Of a stretch of 64,000 nt of DNA, positions 60,552 through 64,000 are shown one piece after another; position 1 is the stretch's first letter; the number at the start of each line of letters is the position of its first letter. Source of the DNA: Asterochloris sp. CNOR1 (Eukaryota; Chlorophyta; Trebouxiophyceae; Trebouxiales; Trebouxiaceae). The position numbers and the translations under genes were made by a program. Below the pieces are notes generated by a model. It saw only the letters and a program-made list of their open reading frames with translations, was not told where the DNA came from and searched no databases. The stretch covers positions 2,542,001 to 2,606,000 of the forward strand of contig OZ017749.1 in NCBI GenBank assembly GCA_963969365.1. The letters run 5' to 3'.

Positions 60552-63278
60552 ATGGTGTGGACATCGTTTCGGAGGGTCAGTCCTGGCTGTGATAGACCGC
60601 CCTTATGATTACTTGAAGTGCACATACAGCCATCTTGACTATGATTCGCTGCAGGTGTTGGAAGGTTGGTCAGTGAAGGCTCTGATGAACAGGTTTGACA
60701 AACGCAGCCTCCAGATGCAGATTGATACACACAAGCTCTTCCTGCTGACCAGCTATCATGCACGGCCACAGACTGGTGAGTTCTCATCACCCAAGGCAGC
60801 TCTGCTGAGTTCCAAATCCACATCACGGTGCAGTGCCTGCAGACTACGAAGTCATCATAGCAGAGGCTGGCACCCTTCAGCACAAGGTAAAAGCCTTCTG
60901 GTGCACCTGCCGACACCTTCTTCAGTGGCATGATCAGTATACCCGACACTGCTTTGCCTGTTACTGGTATTCAGGTGGTCTCCAGTGCCCTTGTGGCTCT
61001 CTTACAGTCAAGCTTCACTGTCTGGCTGGGTGGCCCACAGCCTGCCCAGGGCAGGCCTGAGACAATCCACATGCTCACAGCAGGCCTTGCTCTGCAGGAC
61101 CTGGCAGCGGGGGTGGCGGAGAATTTGCAGTTGCAGCTGCGCTACATCACTGCTTCCCTGCATGCTGCCATGACCCAGGCTGGCGACCCTGCCCCTGCTG
61201 CCGCTCGCTGCGCCCAGGTGAGGTGAGCATGCGCTCTGCAGTGCGCCGTCTTGCCTGGATGTAGCGAAGACTTTCTGAACTCTATGATACTTTTCCATCG
61301 TTTACTCAGCTGGCAGGGCCCCTGCTTGAAGATCTCTCAAAGCGACTGGAGCTTAAGCTGCATGCCCTGCAGGTAGTGCTATCAGCCACCTTATGAAATC
61401 CAGGCAGGTGCAGTGCAGGCCTCAAGCCGGCAGAAGGCTGAGACGGCAGCAGCCGCCTCCAGGGCTGCTCTGAGCAGGCAGCGGCCCCGCGGGCTGGCAG
61501 CAGCTGTGGGGAGCTATGGGCAATGTGCAGCAGCAGGGCCAACCCAGCAGCCATCCTCTGAGCCACACCAAGGCTCCCATGCGGCCCTGCTGGACGCTGC
61601 AGCAGTGTCAGATCTGCTGCACCAGCGACTGGGGTTCACAACCATGCTGGCGCCGTCAGGCATTGCGTCCTCTGAAGCTGGGACAGGGCTGTGGCTGCGA
61701 GGCTCCGCGCGGCCGGGCGCTGTGGTGTCGCTGTACCCTGGCATAGTCTACAAGCCGCTGCACTACAGGTAGTCCGTCTTCTGCTTCAAGCTGCCGGCTC
61801 AGCAGCCTGCAGTTGGACGGGATTGGCTAGCTTCGAGGCCACTGCTGCTTCACCCTTGTCGCCGGCGTCCTCTGGGACCCTCTGCGGCAGCACTCTTAAG
61901 CGGAAGCTGGCCGCAAGTTGGGAGGTTATGGGCTGCCACTGCCAGCCGAAATTTGAGGGTCCATCCAGCTGCAAACCCTACCCAAGATGCCAGGGCATGC
62001 GACTGAATGCCAGACTGTTTCATGAGCCCCTCATGCGCAAAAAGGTAACTGCGCTGCAGCTTGAGGCCTGAGGCATGCACTGCACGCTGTGTGTGTCCAG
62101 GTCCATGCCCCACTACCCCAACATCGACCAGCAGAACGACTACATCATGTCCCGGTTTGACGGATGTCTCATAGACGGGCTGGCATGGTCACAGGCTGCT
62201 ACCCTGGTGGCCACCCAACCTGAAGGTAGTGAGTCAATGAAGGCAGCTAACTCCAGCATTGGTCTGGGGCACTCCCAGGCACAGCAGCAGAGTGCAGCGC
62301 GTCAGGGGCGGGCGGTGGCTCTGCAGGAGCTGAATCAAATGCGGGAGGTGAGAGCATGCTGTGTGGTGCTGTCATGTGCTGTCTGGCAGCTCAGCAAGAC
62401 CAGGAGGTAAGGAGCCATGTGGATCTTTCAGCATGCCGCCGTGTTGCTGCTAGTTGCTGGATGTCTAGCATTCATGTGCCGCCCCGGACCTGTCTCACAT
62501 GACCCTGCTCAGGAGATTTGCTACCCAGGCGCTTCCCAGCTCCTGTCTCCAAGACTAACACGGCTTTCAATGCCTCCTGGCCCTCTCTCTTAGCTCGCAT
62601 GCCTTGATGTACACTCTGTACTGCTGCCAGCTGAGGCCTCAGTCATTGCCGTATTCGTGTCCACCACGACTGTCCAGCAGCTTGCCAGCCAGCACAGCTG
62701 TGCAAGCAGCGAGCTCTGTGTGTGTCAGGCGCCTGGCTGTCAATGCTGTTAAACCTTGGAATGCTGCTTGTGAAACCACTGTCTGCAGGACATTAGGTGC
62801 AGGCAAAACATACTGTGGGTGCCCTGCAGTTGCGCCATCCCCTGGTACTAGCCCACTATGCCAACCACCCCCCACGCGACACGCAGCCAAACGTGATGGT
62901 CGCAACTGTCAATGTGCAGCTGGAACGTGAGCAAGCCTCTGCTTGTGCCAGAGCTGCTGCTTGAGCGTCATCAGTCCTGGGCTGCTTGCACACAGCTGAG
63001 TGCATGCATACTGGGGCCAAGCTTTGCCCATGCTGACTGCAGGGCACGAGCACTGGATGCAAGCCTACATCCCCAATGTGGTGTATGGCGAGGGACATCA
63101 GCCAGATGAAGGCAGCCTATCGCAACGGGTAGTCCCAGGTCTTGCACTGGTGGCCACCAGGCAGGTGACCAATGAGGAACTCCTTCTCAACTACCGCCTC
63201 CCCCCCAATGCATATCGGCAGAGACCTGCCTGGTACTCTCCAGTGGATGCAGAGGAGGATCAGAGGCGCTGGGCATGA
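60552..63278 (+). CDS. SETD9: SETD9-like SET-domain protein
   Basis: Exons 60552-60575, 60655-60775, 60843-60886, 60975-61217, 61310-61372, 61419-61768, 62101-62347, 62830-62926 and 63043-63278 sum to 1425 nt, 474 residues. The C-terminal half matches human SETD9 in order: LHQRLGFTTMLA, RPGAVVSLYPGIVY (SETD9 KGAVVSMYPGTVY), SRFDGCLIDG (RCLDGVLIDG), ELRHPLVLAHYANHPP (HNPLAVGQYVNN), YIPNVVYG and VTNEELLLNYRL (INQGEELFSNY). The HYANH stretch occupies the SET NH-motif, and the final E-E-L-L-L-N-Y the pseudoknot Tyr region. The N-terminal half is helical and Ala/Leu-rich with no known domain and is much longer than in the human protein (299 residues). Substrate unknown. The first exon is only 24 nt; its GTCAGT donor and phase fit, but this start is the weakest part. 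Confidence 0.85.
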
Positions 63279-63599
63279 GACTCTCCAGGTCTCTGCTCTG
63301 CTGGGGTGTTGCCCCATCCTATAAACAGCTGATCCCCCCTTGAACATGACATTGGCCTCGGCAGCTGGCAAGGAGTGGTCCGCCAAATTAGCTGTTGGTC
63401 AAGCAGATGCTGCAGCCGCTCCGTGTTGCAGCAGCTCCTTGGCATGTGTGGTGCCAGCATGGACAAGATGGCAGTTCATTCCAAGCAAGCTCATGTGAAG
63501 AGATTTGCTCATTTCATTGGAGTCTTGAGACAAAATGCTGTGATTTGACAACGTGACAGACAGAAGAGGGAGACAGAGCAAGCATTGGCAGAAACCACT
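63279..63599. other. Convergent intergenic region, nothing recognised
   Basis: About 320 bp between a plus-strand stop and a minus-strand stop, presumably the two 3' UTRs. Confidence 0.4.
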
Positions 63600-63971
63600 T
63601 CAGATTCTCTGAGCAGGGGTAAGCAGTGCCATAGGGTCATAGTGTGTTGCTGCCTTCAAGAAATGGCGGCCTCCAAAGTAGACACTTGATAGTACAGTGA
63701 TGATGAGAACAATGACTGCAGTCAGCAGATGTTCTGAATGGTGGGATTGTAAAGACGCAAAAGTGCACAGACAGTGATTGCTGGCAGCAGCTCCATTCAG
63801 ATAACACGGACTGACCTGCCAGGACCACTGTCGCCCAGATCTGATCTGCTGTGTTCTTGTAGCTGCACGTGCTTCCAACAGGCTCCACCTTTTGAAAGCT
63901 GCCGTTTGCTGGATAGCAGCAACATACAAGACCACTGCAAAAGCAAAGACCAGGCTGAGGGCATGCACCAT
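63600..63971 (-). CDS. Small hypothetical membrane protein
   Basis: One open frame of 123 codons. The N-terminus (MVHALSLVFAFAVVLYVAA) is a strong hydrophobic segment or signal anchor. A second hydrophobic segment lies near the end (LTAVIVLIITVLSSVYFGG), followed by a short polar tail ending PAQRI. The middle is polar and irregular, and a good donor (TTTCAAAAG-GTGGAG) and several acceptors suggest it contains an intron of about 75-200 nt, which would leave a two-helix protein of roughly 60-100 residues. The family is not recognised. The start lies 29 bases from the window edge, so upstream exons cannot be excluded. Confidence 0.45.
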   Translation of the reverse strand: MVHALSLVFAFAVVLYVAAIQQTAAFKRWSLLEARAATRTQQIRSGRQWSWQVSPCYLNGAAASNHCLCTFASLQSHHSEHLLTAVIVLIITVLSSVYFGGRHFLKAATHYDPMALLTPAQRI

Positions 63972-64000
63972 CGCTCTCTGCCGTCATGGCCATGGCAGGG

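Overview
This is a stretch of intron-rich nuclear DNA from a eukaryote, most likely a trebouxiophyte-type green alga. The evidence is a high-GC, CAG/TGCATGC-rich sequence, many short GT-AG introns in every gene, and a gene set of eukaryotic housekeeping and organellar genes (complex I NDUFA5, DIS3L2, DNA polymerase eta, ABCA transporter, SETD9) next to a ferritin-like gene and a plastid/cytosol-type NAD kinase. The lineage is inferred from composition and architecture, not from a database match. I saw no rRNA, tRNA, CRISPR, virus-like element or intact transposon.

Layout: 62-2262 (+) 3' part of a Pro/Ala-rich repeat protein; 3289-8250 (-) NAD kinase; 9258-12498 (-) ferritin-like protein; 13199-15821 (+) triosephosphate isomerase; 16033-17034 (-) NDUFA5; 17311-18847 (+) METTL21-type methyltransferase; 19237-19638 (+) hypothetical; 20011-21169 (+) DUF1348/SnoaL-like protein; 21254-33688 (-) DIS3L2-like exoribonuclease with 23 exons; 34144-37255 (+) MFS anion transporter; 37895-39157 (-) weak unidentified gene; 39295-40220 (+) small coiled-coil protein; 40480-45291 (+) DNA polymerase eta; 46808-60353 (+) full-size ABCA transporter with 31 exons; 60552-63278 (+) SETD9-like SET protein; 63600-63971 (-) small membrane protein. 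Exons were joined by hand, requiring splice consensus, reading phase and family conservation to agree. For the best models (ABCA, DIS3L2, POLH, SETD9, ferritin-like, DUF1348, NDUFA5) the exon lengths sum to an exact multiple of three.

The genes are unrelated neighbours, as usual in algal nuclear DNA. They form divergent pairs with short shared promoters (NDUFA5/methyltransferase, DIS3L2/MFS) and tight convergent pairs (DUF1348/DIS3L2).

The most striking signal is structural. Many introns carry a decayed tandem copy of the adjacent exon end, including the splice junction itself, in at least six genes. About 4% of the introns I modelled use GC donors, and a 10-nt microexon completes the polymerase eta active site. 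A frameshift in TPI looks like an assembly or sequencing error. The ferritin-like protein lacks several ferroxidase ligands.
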